From positions 1 to 64,000 of the forward strand of contig JANQNV010000097.1 in NCBI GenBank assembly GCA_028279425.1: a stretch of 64,000 bases of DNA, read 5' to 3'. Both the position numbers and the translations under genes were made by a program. Of the stretch, positions 18,104 to 25,491 are shown in pieces. The notes beneath the pieces were generated by a model. That model saw nothing but the letters and a program-made list of their open reading frames with translations, was not told the DNA's origin and did no database searches. The stretch is from Longimicrobiales bacterium (lineage in GTDB: Bacteria; Gemmatimonadota; Gemmatimonadetes; Longimicrobiales; Gaopeijiaceae). The number at the start of each line of letters is the position of its first letter. The stretch's first letter is position 1.

Positions 18104-18807
18104 GTGTCCTCCGTTGGGACGTCTTTCGTGGCGTGAGAGGGCAAAGGGGCGAGCACGATCCGGAAGCGGCACCGTTCGGCGCCGGTTGCGGTGCAGGCCT
18201 CTTCGGTAACGCGGGCCTTCGACGAAACGAGGGCGCGGACGAGCGTCTCGACCGCGCGCGCGTAGTAATCCCCCATGGGTCGTCCGGCCTGCGCCGTGAC
18301 GCACACCAAGGAGGGAGCGAGGGTGAACTCGGCGCCGTCCGGAGTCATCCGGGCCGTGAAGTCCGAACTGCCGGCGAAGGTCCAGGCGTGCCGGCGGATG
18401 GCGCTCAACAGGACTCGGAGCGAGAGGCGCGCCGGGAGCAGGCGCAGCCCGAGCCGCACGAATCCGGGGATTCGGTGGCGTAGGACGTAGCGGCCGGTGC
18501 CCACCCCACTCGCGGCGAGAATGCCCTCGGCATCCTCCGTTTCGAGCTCTTCGAAGAGCACCTTCACGAGTCGGGCGAAGAAGTGCTCCTCGACCATATC
18601 GCGGGGGAGCGGGTCGGGCAGCCCTGCGCGCGCGGACAGGTGGATGGCCCAGCCCGGACCCATCCGCTCCCGGAGCGCGGCGACCGTTTGAATCAGCGTG
18701 TTCGGTCCGACTCGGCTCGTAAGCGCACCACGATCGGCGACACCCGGAGACGACGAACGGGCGTCCCGCTCGTTGGAACGAAACGTCGATTTCACAGCAA
18801 CCTGCAT
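18088..18807 (-). CDS. bchJ: BchJ-like V4R-domain protein (bacteriochlorophyll biosynthesis)
   Basis: A 239-aa protein with a V4R (4-vinyl reductase) domain in its C-terminal half: [29 protein letters not shown], then a Cys-containing end [17 protein letters not shown]. The N-terminal part ([15 protein letters not shown], about residues 38-52) matches the opening of BchJ proteins. BchJ was named for 8-vinyl reduction, but the real reductases are BciA/BciB, and BchJ is thought to be an accessory or substrate-handling protein. It is the first gene of the operon, overlapping bchE by 16 bp, which supports a role with BchE. Alternative: a generic V4R hydrocarbon-binding protein, unlikely in this context. 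Confidence 0.85.
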   Translation of the reverse strand: MQVAVKSTFRSNERDARSSSPGVADRGALTSRVGPNTLIQTVAALRERMGPGWAIHLSARAGLPDPLPRDMVEEHFFARLVKVLFEELETEDAEGILAASGVGTGRYVLRHRIPGFVRLGLRLLPARLSLRVLLSAIRRHAWTFAGSSDFTARMTPDGAEFTLAPSLVCVTAQAGRPMGDYYARAVETLVRALVSSKARVTEEACTATGAERCRFRIVLAPLPSHATKDVPTEDTCASS

Positions 18808-18845
18808 ACTTCACCCCATGAAGGGGACGGGAGGGTCCGTGAGTG

Positions 18846-18879
18846 TAAATACTACTTGACGTCAAGCATTGTCAACACC
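18846..18879 (-). promoter_or_regulatory. bchJ-bchE-hemN-hemY promoter with symmetric operator-like palindrome
   Basis: Read on the minus strand, TTGACA (18877-18872) and TATTTA (18853-18848) are separated by 18 bp, a good sigma70-type promoter. The spacer holds the perfect palindrome CTTGACGTCAAG (18857-18868). TGT (18846-18848) and ACA (18877-18879) are placed symmetrically about its centre, so each arm reads TGT-N12-ACG. The PpsR/CrtJ consensus is TGT-N12-ACA, so each arm differs at one base. The symmetry is read directly; regulation by a PpsR-like or other dimeric repressor is inferred. Confidence 0.6.
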
Positions 18880-18970
18880 TCGATACGGCCGGTGAAACGA
18901 ACACGATCCGCCCCCCGCGGGTACCGAAGTGCTCAAGCCCGATCCACCTCACCTCCAGCACTCTTCTGCC

Positions 18971-19567
18971 ATGCTCAAATCCAGGTCTTTCGGAAGCCTT
19001 CTCGCCGTCGGGCTCCTCGCCCTTCCGGCCGGTCTCCACGCTCAGAATGCCGACGCCTGCTTCTTGCGCGGGGCTACCGTCGAGCAGGCCGCGGAGCGCC
19101 CGAGTCCGCTCGGCGTCGTGGCCATCCCGATGGGTGACGCCGAGGCGACGCTCTGCTACGGCCGTCCCTCCGCCAAGGGCCGCGAGATGGTCGGCGGCCT
19201 CGACCCGTTCGGTAACCCCTGGCGCCTCGGCGCCAATGAGGCGACCGCCATCCACCTGCCGTTCGCGGCCACCATCGGCGGCGTCGCCGTCGAGCCCGGG
19301 TCGTATTCGATCTACACGATCCCCAGCGAGAACGAGTGGGAGTTCGTGGTCAACGGGTCGGCCGAGCGGTGGGGCGTGCCGATCAACGAGGGCGTCCGGG
19401 CCGAGGACATCGGCAGCTTCACGCGTTCGGTCGCCGCGCTCGACGAGTTCGTCGAGACCTTCACCATCAGTTGGGAGGCCCACGGTGAAGGCATGGGTCA
19501 CCTCGTGATGGACTTCGAGAACCGGCGCGTCGAGGTACCGATCCACATGGCGGGCATGAACCACTGA
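18971..19567 (+). CDS. secreted DUF2911 domain protein
   Basis: A 198-aa exported protein with a signal peptide (hydrophobic residues ~8-20, cleavage near LHAQNAD). The rest is one DUF2911 domain, with the typical motifs [45 protein letters not shown] and VNGSAERWG. The function of the family is unknown; it is common in Bacteroidota and Gemmatimonadota. The start at 18971 puts the signal peptide at the N-terminus; an upstream in-frame ATG at 18929 would only add a polar extension. It is transcribed divergently from bchJ. Confidence 0.85.
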   Translation: MLKSRSFGSLLAVGLLALPAGLHAQNADACFLRGATVEQAAERPSPLGVVAIPMGDAEATLCYGRPSAKGREMVGGLDPFGNPWRLGANEATAIHLPFAATIGGVAVEPGSYSIYTIPSENEWEFVVNGSAERWGVPINEGVRAEDIGSFTRSVAALDEFVETFTISWEAHGEGMGHLVMDFENRRVEVPIHMAGMNH

Positions 19568-19634
19568 TGCCGCGGAGGGTGCCGGAGGCCGCATCAGGCC
19601 TCCGGCATCGCCCTCGCGCCAGGAGAAAAACACG

Positions 19635-20741
19635 ATGAAGTGGTCATGGCGAATCGGTCGGCTGGCGGGGATCGATGTGTTCATGCACATGACCTTCCCC
19701 CTGCTCCTCGCCTGGGCTGGGCTGCAGTACTACCGCATTCGCGCCGATCCGGCGGACGTCATCGTAGGTCTGGCCTTCGTGGGCATGCTGTTCGCGATCG
19801 TGGTGCTCCACGAGTTGGGACATGCCCTGATGGCCCGTCGCTTCGGAATCGGGACGAGCGACATCACCCTGTTGCCCATCGGGGGCGTCGCGAGGCTGAT
19901 GCGCATGCCGGCCGATCCCCGCCAGGAGCTCCTGGTCGCCCTGGCCGGCCCTGCCGTCAACGTGGGCCTGGCCGTCCTCCTGGGTTTCGTGCTGTTCGTC
20001 TTCACCGACGGCGGAGTGAGCGGAGGCATCGACATCCTGTTCGGCAATCCGCTGGTCAACCTCTTCTGGGTCAACGTCGGTCTGGCCGTCTTCAACATGG
20101 TGCCGGCCTTTCCGATGGACGGCGGGCGTGTTCTGCGGGCGGTACTGGCCATGCGGCTCGACTTCGCCCGGGCGACTCGAATCGCCGCGACGGTCGGTCA
20201 ACTCCTGGCCGTCGTCTTCGGGATCTTCGGGGTGATGGGCAACCCGATCCTCGTACTGATCGCAATCTTCGTCTGGATGGGGGCCCAGGCCGAGGTACGA
20301 GCGAGTCGTGGCACGCGACAGGTGCCCGACGTCCCGGTCCGAATGGCGATGATCTCCGACTTCCGGAGGCTCGGCCCCCACGACTCGTTGGGCGCTGCGG
20401 CCCACTACGCGCTCAGCGGCGTTCAGGGCGACTTCCCTGTGGCCGCGAACGGCCAGTTGGTCGGCCTCCTCTCGGCGACCCAGCTGGCCGCCGGACTGCG
20501 CGGTGTCGGCCCCAGCGGAACGGTCGAGCAGGTGATGGAGCGTCCGGTCGCGACGGCCGACTCGGACGAACCGATCGAAACGGCGTGGGCGCGGCTACAG
20601 GCGAGCGGTCAGCCCTGCCTCCCCGTCCTGACCGCGGGCATCCTCGTCGGACTGATCACCCGCGAGCAGCTCCAACGGGTGTTCCAGTTGCAGAGTGCGG
20701 TGGGAGAACACGCCCGGGCCGGCGCACAACGGCCGATCTGA
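19635..20741 (+). CDS. site-2 protease family (M50) membrane metalloprotease with CBS domains
   Basis: A 368-aa membrane protein. The zinc motif HELGH (59-63) lies in a transmembrane helix, and the third ligand is in NMVPAFPMDGGRVLRA near residue 155. About six hydrophobic segments make up residues 1-220. The C-terminal ~120 residues form a CBS pair (MISDFRRLGPHDSLGAAAHYAL; VMERPVATADSDEPIETAW). This SpoIVFB-like class cleaves membrane proteins within the bilayer, and the CBS pair suggests control by an adenine nucleotide. AGGAGA lies 8 bases before the ATG. Confidence 0.93.
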   Translation: MKWSWRIGRLAGIDVFMHMTFPLLLAWAGLQYYRIRADPADVIVGLAFVGMLFAIVVLHELGHALMARRFGIGTSDITLLPIGGVARLMRMPADPRQELLVALAGPAVNVGLAVLLGFVLFVFTDGGVSGGIDILFGNPLVNLFWVNVGLAVFNMVPAFPMDGGRVLRAVLAMRLDFARATRIAATVGQLLAVVFGIFGVMGNPILVLIAIFVWMGAQAEVRASRGTRQVPDVPVRMAMISDFRRLGPHDSLGAAAHYALSGVQGDFPVAANGQLVGLLSATQLAAGLRGVGPSGTVEQVMERPVATADSDEPIETAWARLQASGQPCLPVLTAGILVGLITREQLQRVFQLQSAVGEHARAGAQRPI

Positions 20742-20836
20742 AGCACGAGGGCGCGCTCCACCCAGCAGGCTGCGACGCGCACTCGGGCCCCCGAAAACAC
20801 CTGAACGGCCATAGGGCCTGTCCCTCCTTACACGGC

Positions 20837-20852
20837 GTCCTACTCGTAGGAC
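20837..20852. terminator. inverted repeat between convergent M50 and XRE genes
   Basis: GTCCTAC-TC-GTAGGAC is a perfect 7-bp inverted repeat in the 153-bp gap between the convergent ends of the M50 protease gene and the XRE gene. It is suitable as a bidirectional stop or as a binding site; the 2-nt spacing favours a protein site over an RNA hairpin. Confidence 0.3.
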
Positions 20853-20874
20853 AGCACTGCCGCGCAACGCGTGC

Positions 20875-20884
20875 TCTAAGCCGC
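20875..20884 (+). repeat. left copy of 10-bp direct repeat flanking the island
   Basis: TCTAAGCCGC, identical to 25082-25091; with one extra base both copies extend to GTG(C)TCTAAGCCGC. It is a possible target-site duplication or attachment core. Confidence 0.45.
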
Positions 20885-20894
20885 TTGCGATCAA

Positions 20895-21410
20895 TTACAG
20901 GGACGGATCCTCGCTGAGGCCCCTTGCTGGCCTGGACTTGGCACGGACGACCGATCGTCTACCCCTTACGTGACGCGCATAGCGTGCATCTACGAGGCTC
21001 TCGTACAGATCCGGGGACGGTGACGAACCCGTGGCCAATAGAGTCGAAACGACTGCCTGGATGGCAGCGCGAGTGGCCTCCCAAAGCAGACCTTCGGGGA
21101 CTCGCTCCATTTGCGCGTTCAAGGTGGCCTTGAGGTGGCGGATCTCAGCCGTTTCACGCGGTCTACCCTCGCAGGTATGGTCGAAAAGCTCTAGCTGAAG
21201 CGCGCCGGCAAGGAGCTCATCCCAAGGAACCTGCAGAGCGACGGCGAGTCCTTGCACGGTCCGCCTGTGGGGCGTCCGGGTTTCGCCAGAGAGAATGCGC
21301 CAGAGCGTAGTCCGCCGAATTCCTGCAGCCTCGGACAGTTCGACTTGCGAAAGCTCGAGGTCTCGCATCCGCCGCAGAATCACGTCGACATTGATCGGTC
21401 GAGATTTCAT
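20895..21410 (-). CDS. XRE-family helix-turn-helix transcriptional regulator
   Basis: A 171-aa protein with an N-terminal HTH_3 domain at about residues 9-65 (RMRDLELSQVELSEAAGIRRTTLWRILSGETRTPHRRTV), the Cro/cI-type DNA-binding fold. The C-terminal ~100 residues have no recognisable domain; a Leu/Ala-rich helical segment (WEATRAAIQAVVSTLL) may mediate dimerisation. It is divergent from the small ORF/C39-like/lipase genes, with 258 bp of AT-richer DNA between, the usual layout for a regulator controlling an accessory operon and itself. Confidence 0.88.
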   Translation of the reverse strand: MKSRPINVDVILRRMRDLELSQVELSEAAGIRRTTLWRILSGETRTPHRRTVQGLAVALQVPWDELLAGALQLELFDHTCEGRPRETAEIRHLKATLNAQMERVPEGLLWEATRAAIQAVVSTLLATGSSPSPDLYESLVDARYARHVRGRRSVVRAKSRPARGLSEDPSL

Positions 21411-21428
21411 ACGCCTAGCCTCTCGTCA

Positions 21429-21482
21429 GTAACACCGAGTTTGAAGTTGCGTTGCAGCATTTTATGTGAGTACAAGTGTTAC
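21429..21482. promoter_or_regulatory. divergent intergenic region with GTAACAC/GTGTTAC inverted pair
   Basis: The 258-bp gap between the XRE gene and the island operon (21411-21668) is AT-rich compared with its surroundings. GTAACAC (21429-21435) and GTGTTAC (21476-21482) form a perfect 7-bp inverted pair 40 bp apart, a plausible operator pair for the XRE regulator. I see no strong -35/-10 pair here. Confidence 0.3.
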
Positions 21483-21668
21483 GCATACTGGACTTCGTTA
21501 GCTACATGTTGCAATATACCCGTAGGCCCGAGGGTGTGTCGGCTGTGCACGGAAACACCGGGCAGGGTTGACGATGACCCAGTCAGACGCAGATCTTACG
21601 CGCTCTTTCTCCGTTATGCCCCCGGTCGCTTCACCCGGCCTTCTCCGCGGGGACCTCTAACATCTAGG

Positions 21669-21899
21669 ATGCCATCTATGACTGACCGGCACGAAGAAGA
21701 CCTTCGCAGCTTCGTCTTGAACGAGTTGGGCCACCGAAGGTCTCAAGTGCAGGAGGGTCAAATCGCGAATGACCACCGCTCTCGAGTGGAAGGGTCAGGC
21801 CCCGGCTACGTGGCCGACACAGTCGCGGACACTCAACGCGCCGTGGTTCCCTCGGACGCAGATCTCCTGTGGCAGGCAAACTCGCGAGGATCCTCCTAG
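21669..21899 (+). CDS. small hypothetical protein of the island
   Basis: A 76-aa protein (or 73 aa from the ATG at 21678) beginning with MTDRHEEDLRSFVLNELGHRR and rich in charged residues. It has no signal peptide or membrane segment and I do not recognise it. It lies 45 bp before the papain-like gene on the same strand, so it may be a co-transcribed partner or a leader ORF. Evidence that it is coding is limited to position and an open frame. Confidence 0.35.
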   Translation: MPSMTDRHEEDLRSFVLNELGHRRSQVQEGQIANDHRSRVEGSGPGYVADTVADTQRAVVPSDADLLWQANSRGSS

Positions 21900-21944
21900 T
21901 CGCGTAAGCTGTTGGCGGCCCCGGTCCCTTCACTCACCGCCAGC

Positions 21945-23735
21945 ATGTCCGCAACTCCGTCGCAGGATCTGAGGTTCGTCCGATTCACCAAGAGTTCATC
22001 AGTTCTTGGGTTGATCGAAGGACAAATGCCCAGGAGTATGGAGGTGTCCGACCTTTCGGGCGCCAAGCGCGTTTGTCGCTACCTCGGCGGTGCCTTAAGG
22101 CGGCACTCGTGCAGGGCTGTGATGATCGAGGGTCACTATATTGACCGTGATCACATGGATGACCACTCGGTCTACCACTCATCTGCTCTGTCAGCGCCGC
22201 CCAACTACTGTCAGAGACTTCACTTCTTCAACATCTCGGAAGGCGAACTGGTCACCCGCCTGAACCAGCTTCACGCCACTCCGCGCAAGTCAAGATCAAC
22301 GGCCCTCTCGGCTTTCTCGGATGAGCACTACATCGGGTTTTCGGTCATCCGCCCGCTACGAACGAGTCCTTTTGGGCGGACTGTAATCCGCCCGCTTCCG
22401 AACCCTGACCTGATAGTCACGCCAGCTCCTCCCAAACCGGTCGCCAACGAGTTGGAGGGGTGGTACATCCAGAAGCCGCGTAAGCACTTTGTACACGTCT
22501 GGGGGCTAACGCTCCGCGTGCGCGGGGTGGCGTGGCAACAACAGGACTCTGGCGTAAGCGCATGTGCTACGATGGCGGTCTGGATGACCCTGCAACAGAT
22601 GGGTTCTCAGGAGCAGATCGGCTTCGCCTCCCCCGCCGCAATCACCCTTGAGGCTGGGTCAAGTGCTCTGCCATTCGGGAGGGTCTTCCCGTCAGAGGGG
22701 CTGACATCAGGACAGATGGCGCGTGCCTTGAGCCAGTTTGGGTTGCCGCCGAAGTGGATTCGCACGTCAAGTCAGTCCCGTACTCTGCAGTTGATCGGGG
22801 CCTCCCTGCGCTCGAGGATTCCCCCCATCCTCCTGCTGGATGACGAACCGAACGGACGTCGACACACTGTGGTCGCGGTCGGCCTAGTTCGCGGTCAGCC
22901 ACCGAGCGGCAAAGGCCGGCACACTGACTTCGCAGAATCGGTAGCAGGCGTCCTCGTACACGATGATCGCGTGGGTCCGGATGTCTTTTGTGCCTTCTCT
23001 TTTCCCAGCAACCAGGCAAGGAACGACCTGGCCGACAGCCTAGAGTACCGCTCACCCCCATCCACGGCCTCAGACAGTTGCTCCGCCAACTCGGGCCGGG
23101 ACGGGCGGCTTGGGTCACGAGGGCTCGGTCAGGTTCCTTCGACGGGACTACAAATCTGTGTGGACGACGAAGGCGTCCAACGGTTTCTTGACCCGAACGG
23201 GATGACGAGCAGTGATGGTGCAGTTTCCGCCGACATACTCAAGCGGTTCGAATCATGGAAGATCAAGGCGCTACTTGTCCCCTTGCATGGCAAGATCAGA
23301 GTCGCGTTCCCAGGCCTTCTCGCTCTTCGGGCACGACTCGAATTCGCGCTCGACTTACGGAGTGATGAGAGAGGCGCTAAATGGCAGACAAGCACCCACT
23401 CGGGTGTCTTCTACGTAAGCCGGGGTCATCGCTACGTAGCGCAGATGCTTGACCGTGTCTCGGATCCATCCCAGGTCGCCGAACAGACCCGACAGTGGAT
23501 TCTGCCGAGGTATCTTGGAGTCTTGACCTTCCGATTCGGCGGCGAGGTCCAGATGGAAGTGCTAGTCGACACTACGTCCGCACCATACGATCCTCAGATT
23601 TCCCGCGTCGTCCTCTACTCAGAAGATTGCTCCTCTGCACTGACTGCCAAGGTGTCCCAGACCGTCAGGCGGACTGAGAGCCCCTTAAGCAACGTTCCCC
23701 TCGACATCTTCGGCTGCAAGTCGGCTAGGGACTGA
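21945..23735 (+). CDS. papain/C39-like cysteine peptidase-fold protein
   Basis: A 596-aa cytosolic-looking protein. Its central part (about residues 190-330) matches the C39-like peptidase pattern: a Gln/Cys segment QQQDSGVSACATMAVWM, then RIPPILLLDDE, the probable base His in RRHTVVAVGLV and an Asp in GVLVHDDRVGP. The N-terminal ~150 residues (MIEGHYIDRDHMDDHSVYH, then RLHFFNISEGEL) and C-terminal ~200 residues are unfamiliar. The family cleaves peptides or processes Gly-Gly leaders when part of transporters, but no ABC domain is present. Start ATG 21945 is preferred; a TTG at 21912 is also in frame. Its stop overlaps the lipase start by one base (TGATG), so the two are translationally coupled. 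Confidence 0.6.
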   Translation: MSATPSQDLRFVRFTKSSSVLGLIEGQMPRSMEVSDLSGAKRVCRYLGGALRRHSCRAVMIEGHYIDRDHMDDHSVYHSSALSAPPNYCQRLHFFNISEGELVTRLNQLHATPRKSRSTALSAFSDEHYIGFSVIRPLRTSPFGRTVIRPLPNPDLIVTPAPPKPVANELEGWYIQKPRKHFVHVWGLTLRVRGVAWQQQDSGVSACATMAVWMTLQQMGSQEQIGFASPAAITLEAGSSALPFGRVFPSEGLTSGQMARALSQFGLPPKWIRTSSQSRTLQLIGASLRSRIPPILLLDDEPNGRRHTVVAVGLVRGQPPSGKGRHTDFAESVAGVLVHDDRVGPDVFCAFSFPSNQARNDLADSLEYRSPPSTASDSCSANSGRDGRLGSRGLGQVPSTGLQICVDDEGVQRFLDPNGMTSSDGAVSADILKRFESWKIKALLVPLHGKIRVAFPGLLALRARLEFALDLRSDERGAKWQTSTHSGVFYVSRGHRYVAQMLDRVSDPSQVAEQTRQWILPRYLGVLTFRFGGEVQMEVLVDTTSAPYDPQISRVVLYSEDCSSALTAKVSQTVRRTESPLSNVPLDIFGCKSARD

Positions 23736-25069
23736 TGACAGCTCAGCCCCCTCGAGCACTTGTAGTATTCATCCCTGGCTTGCTGGGTTCGGTGCTTGAA
23801 GACGATCAGGGGGTGATCTGGGGAACCCCAAGGATGCTTGTAAACCTCTTGCGCAAGGAGAGGCTGCGAGGACGGCTCGCCTTCGATCCGAATAGGCCAT
23901 GCCATGCTAGTAGGATGGTGGAGATACCAGTGGCCCTAGGCCCACTATTTCGCCTCTCGAATCGTGTGGGGTACGGACACGTCCGCGGTCGCATTCAGTC
24001 GATATTGCAACTGGAGTGGGGACGGCTTGGTGGCCAAAAACCGGCCGGCGCCCTCTACTTTCCTTACGACTGGCGGCGAGACCTTCGCGAGGTCTCTCGG
24101 GACCTCGAATCGGCAATACACACGAGCCTCCGCGTCAGGAGCGACTACCAGGGCTCGGCCGTTTCGAGGGTGGTTTTAGTCGCCCACAGCATGGGCGGGC
24201 TCGTCGCTCGCCATTTCGCCTCCACGAAGGCTGGAAGGGAGTTGGTGTCGGCGGTGATTTCTCTTGGTTCACCCTATTTGGGCGCGACAGCAGCTCTTAC
24301 TGCACTACACTTCGGCAAGGTCGTCCCTGGGATAGGCGATCTCTCAGATGCTATCCGCACTATGCCTTCCATCTACCAACTGCTTCCACGCTATCGGAGT
24401 TTGCAATCTGATGATGGGGAGGCTTTCTATGAGGGCACCGAGGGCTTGGATTCGTCCCTCTTCGAAGCGGCCGACCGCTTCCACCAAGAGATGCGCCGAC
24501 CGCTGAGTGGCGACACGACATGGTTGGCCGTCGCCGGCACCGGACTCGCAACCCGTTTCAAAGGCGAAATCGTCGAGACGGACGGCGCCCAACGCTTCGC
24601 CGAGAGGGAGCAGTCAAGTGGTGACGGCATTGTCATCAACGAGTCCGCAGCACCAAGGCTTAGAGGTATCCGGTCGCCAGAGACGATTTCGGCGATGGTA
24701 CCTCATGGCGTCATGCAGGCGAGTCGGCACGTCTGGGACGGCCTTTCGCTTACGATCAGACGCCTTGCCCTAGGCGAGGAGGAGATTCCGTATCGGGGAG
24801 ACTCCTCGCCGATGCCTAAGCCCACGAGCATATTCCGCGTTCAGGACGCGCCCGTTGCCGGATCCCCAACGCGTATAGCGGTCAACGCCGCTGGTGCCGG
24901 CTCGTTAGAGGTGAGTAGCGAAAAGGGAGACCCGCTCAGCCTTGAGTTCGGCCCGGGCGCCTCTACCCTTGAGGTAATTGGCCTAGAGGCAGGAATACAC
25001 GTCTTCCGTTGCAGGATCTCAACGGAGCCGCAGCTAGACGAGCAAACCATTGAGGTATTGACTCCATAG
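23735..25069 (+). CDS. LCAT/PDAT-like lipase or acyltransferase (alpha/beta hydrolase)
   Basis: A 444-aa protein. The opening VVFIPGLLGSVLEDDQGVIWGTP and LYFPYDWRRDLREVSRDLE are typical of lecithin:cholesterol acyltransferase-like hydrolases. The nucleophile elbow is VAHSMGGLVARHF (Ser near residue 151), the acid is in SSGDGIVI and the His in MVPHGVMQ, so the triad appears intact. The final ~90 residues look like a small beta-sandwich. There is no signal peptide, so it would act on lipids or acyl esters from the cytosol, or be delivered by a partner. It is coupled to the papain-like gene. Confidence 0.75.
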   Translation: MTAQPPRALVVFIPGLLGSVLEDDQGVIWGTPRMLVNLLRKERLRGRLAFDPNRPCHASRMVEIPVALGPLFRLSNRVGYGHVRGRIQSILQLEWGRLGGQKPAGALYFPYDWRRDLREVSRDLESAIHTSLRVRSDYQGSAVSRVVLVAHSMGGLVARHFASTKAGRELVSAVISLGSPYLGATAALTALHFGKVVPGIGDLSDAIRTMPSIYQLLPRYRSLQSDDGEAFYEGTEGLDSSLFEAADRFHQEMRRPLSGDTTWLAVAGTGLATRFKGEIVETDGAQRFAEREQSSGDGIVINESAAPRLRGIRSPETISAMVPHGVMQASRHVWDGLSLTIRRLALGEEEIPYRGDSSPMPKPTSIFRVQDAPVAGSPTRIAVNAAGAGSLEVSSEKGDPLSLEFGPGASTLEVIGLEAGIHVFRCRISTEPQLDEQTIEVLTP

Positions 25070-25081
25070 CGGTTTGCCGTG

Positions 25082-25091
25082 TCTAAGCCGC
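25082..25091 (+). repeat. right copy of 10-bp direct repeat flanking the island
   Basis: TCTAAGCCGC, identical to 20875-20884, placed between the lipase stop and the 3' end of tRNA-Val. Confidence 0.45.
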
Positions 25092-25101
25092 ATTCGGCTA
25101 G

Positions 25102-25174
25102 TGGTCGCTGCAGGACTCGAACCTGCGACATCTACGATGTGAACGTAGCGCTCTACCAGCTGAGCTAAGCGACC
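25102..25174 (-). tRNA. tRNA-Val (CAC anticodon)
   Basis: A 73-nt cloverleaf on the minus strand. Acceptor GGTCGCT pairs with AGCGACC. The D arm is GCTCAGCTGGTAGAGC, the anticodon arm CTACG-TTCACAT-CGTAG gives CAC (Val, GUG codons), and the T arm is GCAGG-TTCGAGT-CCTGC. CCA is not encoded. The 3' end faces the low-GC island. Confidence 0.95.
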
Positions 25175-25218
25175 TACGCGAGAGCCGCACCACCCCAGAA
25201 GGATGGAGCGGCCCTCGA

Positions 25219-25291
25219 TACCCCCACGGGGACTCGAACCCCGGTCTCCGCGCTGAGAACGCGATATCCTAGGCCACTAGACGATGGGGGC
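25219..25291 (-). tRNA. tRNA-Glu (CTC anticodon)
   Basis: A 73-nt cloverleaf on the minus strand. Acceptor GCCCCCA pairs with TGGGGGT (one G-U pair). The D arm contains GTCTAGTGGCCTAGGA, the anticodon loop TTCTCAG between CGCG stems gives CTC (Glu, GAG codons), and the T arm is CGGGG-TTCGAGT-CCCCG. It lies 44 bp upstream of tRNA-Val and is probably co-transcribed with it. Confidence 0.95.
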
Positions 25292-25319
25292 GTCTACCCT
25301 CGGAATTCGAGGGACCCCA

Positions 25320-25347
25320 AATCTACCCGGGCCCCTCCGGGTGTCAA
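25320..25347 (-). promoter_or_regulatory. promoter of the tRNA-Glu/tRNA-Val unit
   Basis: On the minus strand TTGACA (25347-25342) and TAGATT (25325-25320) are 16 bp apart, about 28 bp before the tRNA-Glu 5' end. The spacer is GC-rich, as is usual for stable RNA promoters in high-GC genomes. Confidence 0.6.
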
Positions 25348-25491
25348 CACCCTGTGGCGAGGCCACTTCCGGCACCGACGCCGACTTCGACGAAGGCGTG
25401 GGGCCGTCGACTCGACTCGGATCCGATCGACGCCTTCGGGGTTTCCGAGCGTTCGCTGGTTGAAGACGCACACGAAATTCATGGACCCCAT

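Larger units (their letters stand above)
20875..25091. mobile_element. putative lower-GC accessory island next to tRNA-Val
   Basis: A 4.2-kb segment whose base composition is visibly lower in GC than both flanks and whose codon use is looser (many A/T third positions). It holds an XRE regulator, a small ORF, a papain/C39-like protein and an LCAT-like lipase. It is bounded by the 10-bp direct repeat TCTAAGCCGC and ends 11 bp from the 3' end of tRNA-Val. No integrase or transposase is present, so it would be a passenger or decayed integrant. Confidence 0.45.

Noticed and set aside
18104-18865. In-frame N-terminal extension of bchE to 18865
   Set aside because: It would overlap the whole bchJ gene in another frame, is Pro/Arg-rich, and BchE proteins begin at the [12 protein letters not shown] segment, which has its own GGAGGA site.
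21252-21668. Open frame upstream of the small ORF at 21669
   Set aside because: It overlaps the XRE gene antisense and the AT-rich regulatory gap; only the part from 21669 is plausible.
25102-25174. Classical tRNA-integrated island with a duplicated tRNA 3' end
   Set aside because: The T-arm/acceptor sequence of tRNA-Val is not found at the left boundary, and no integrase gene is in the island; only the short TCTAAGCCGC repeat is shared.
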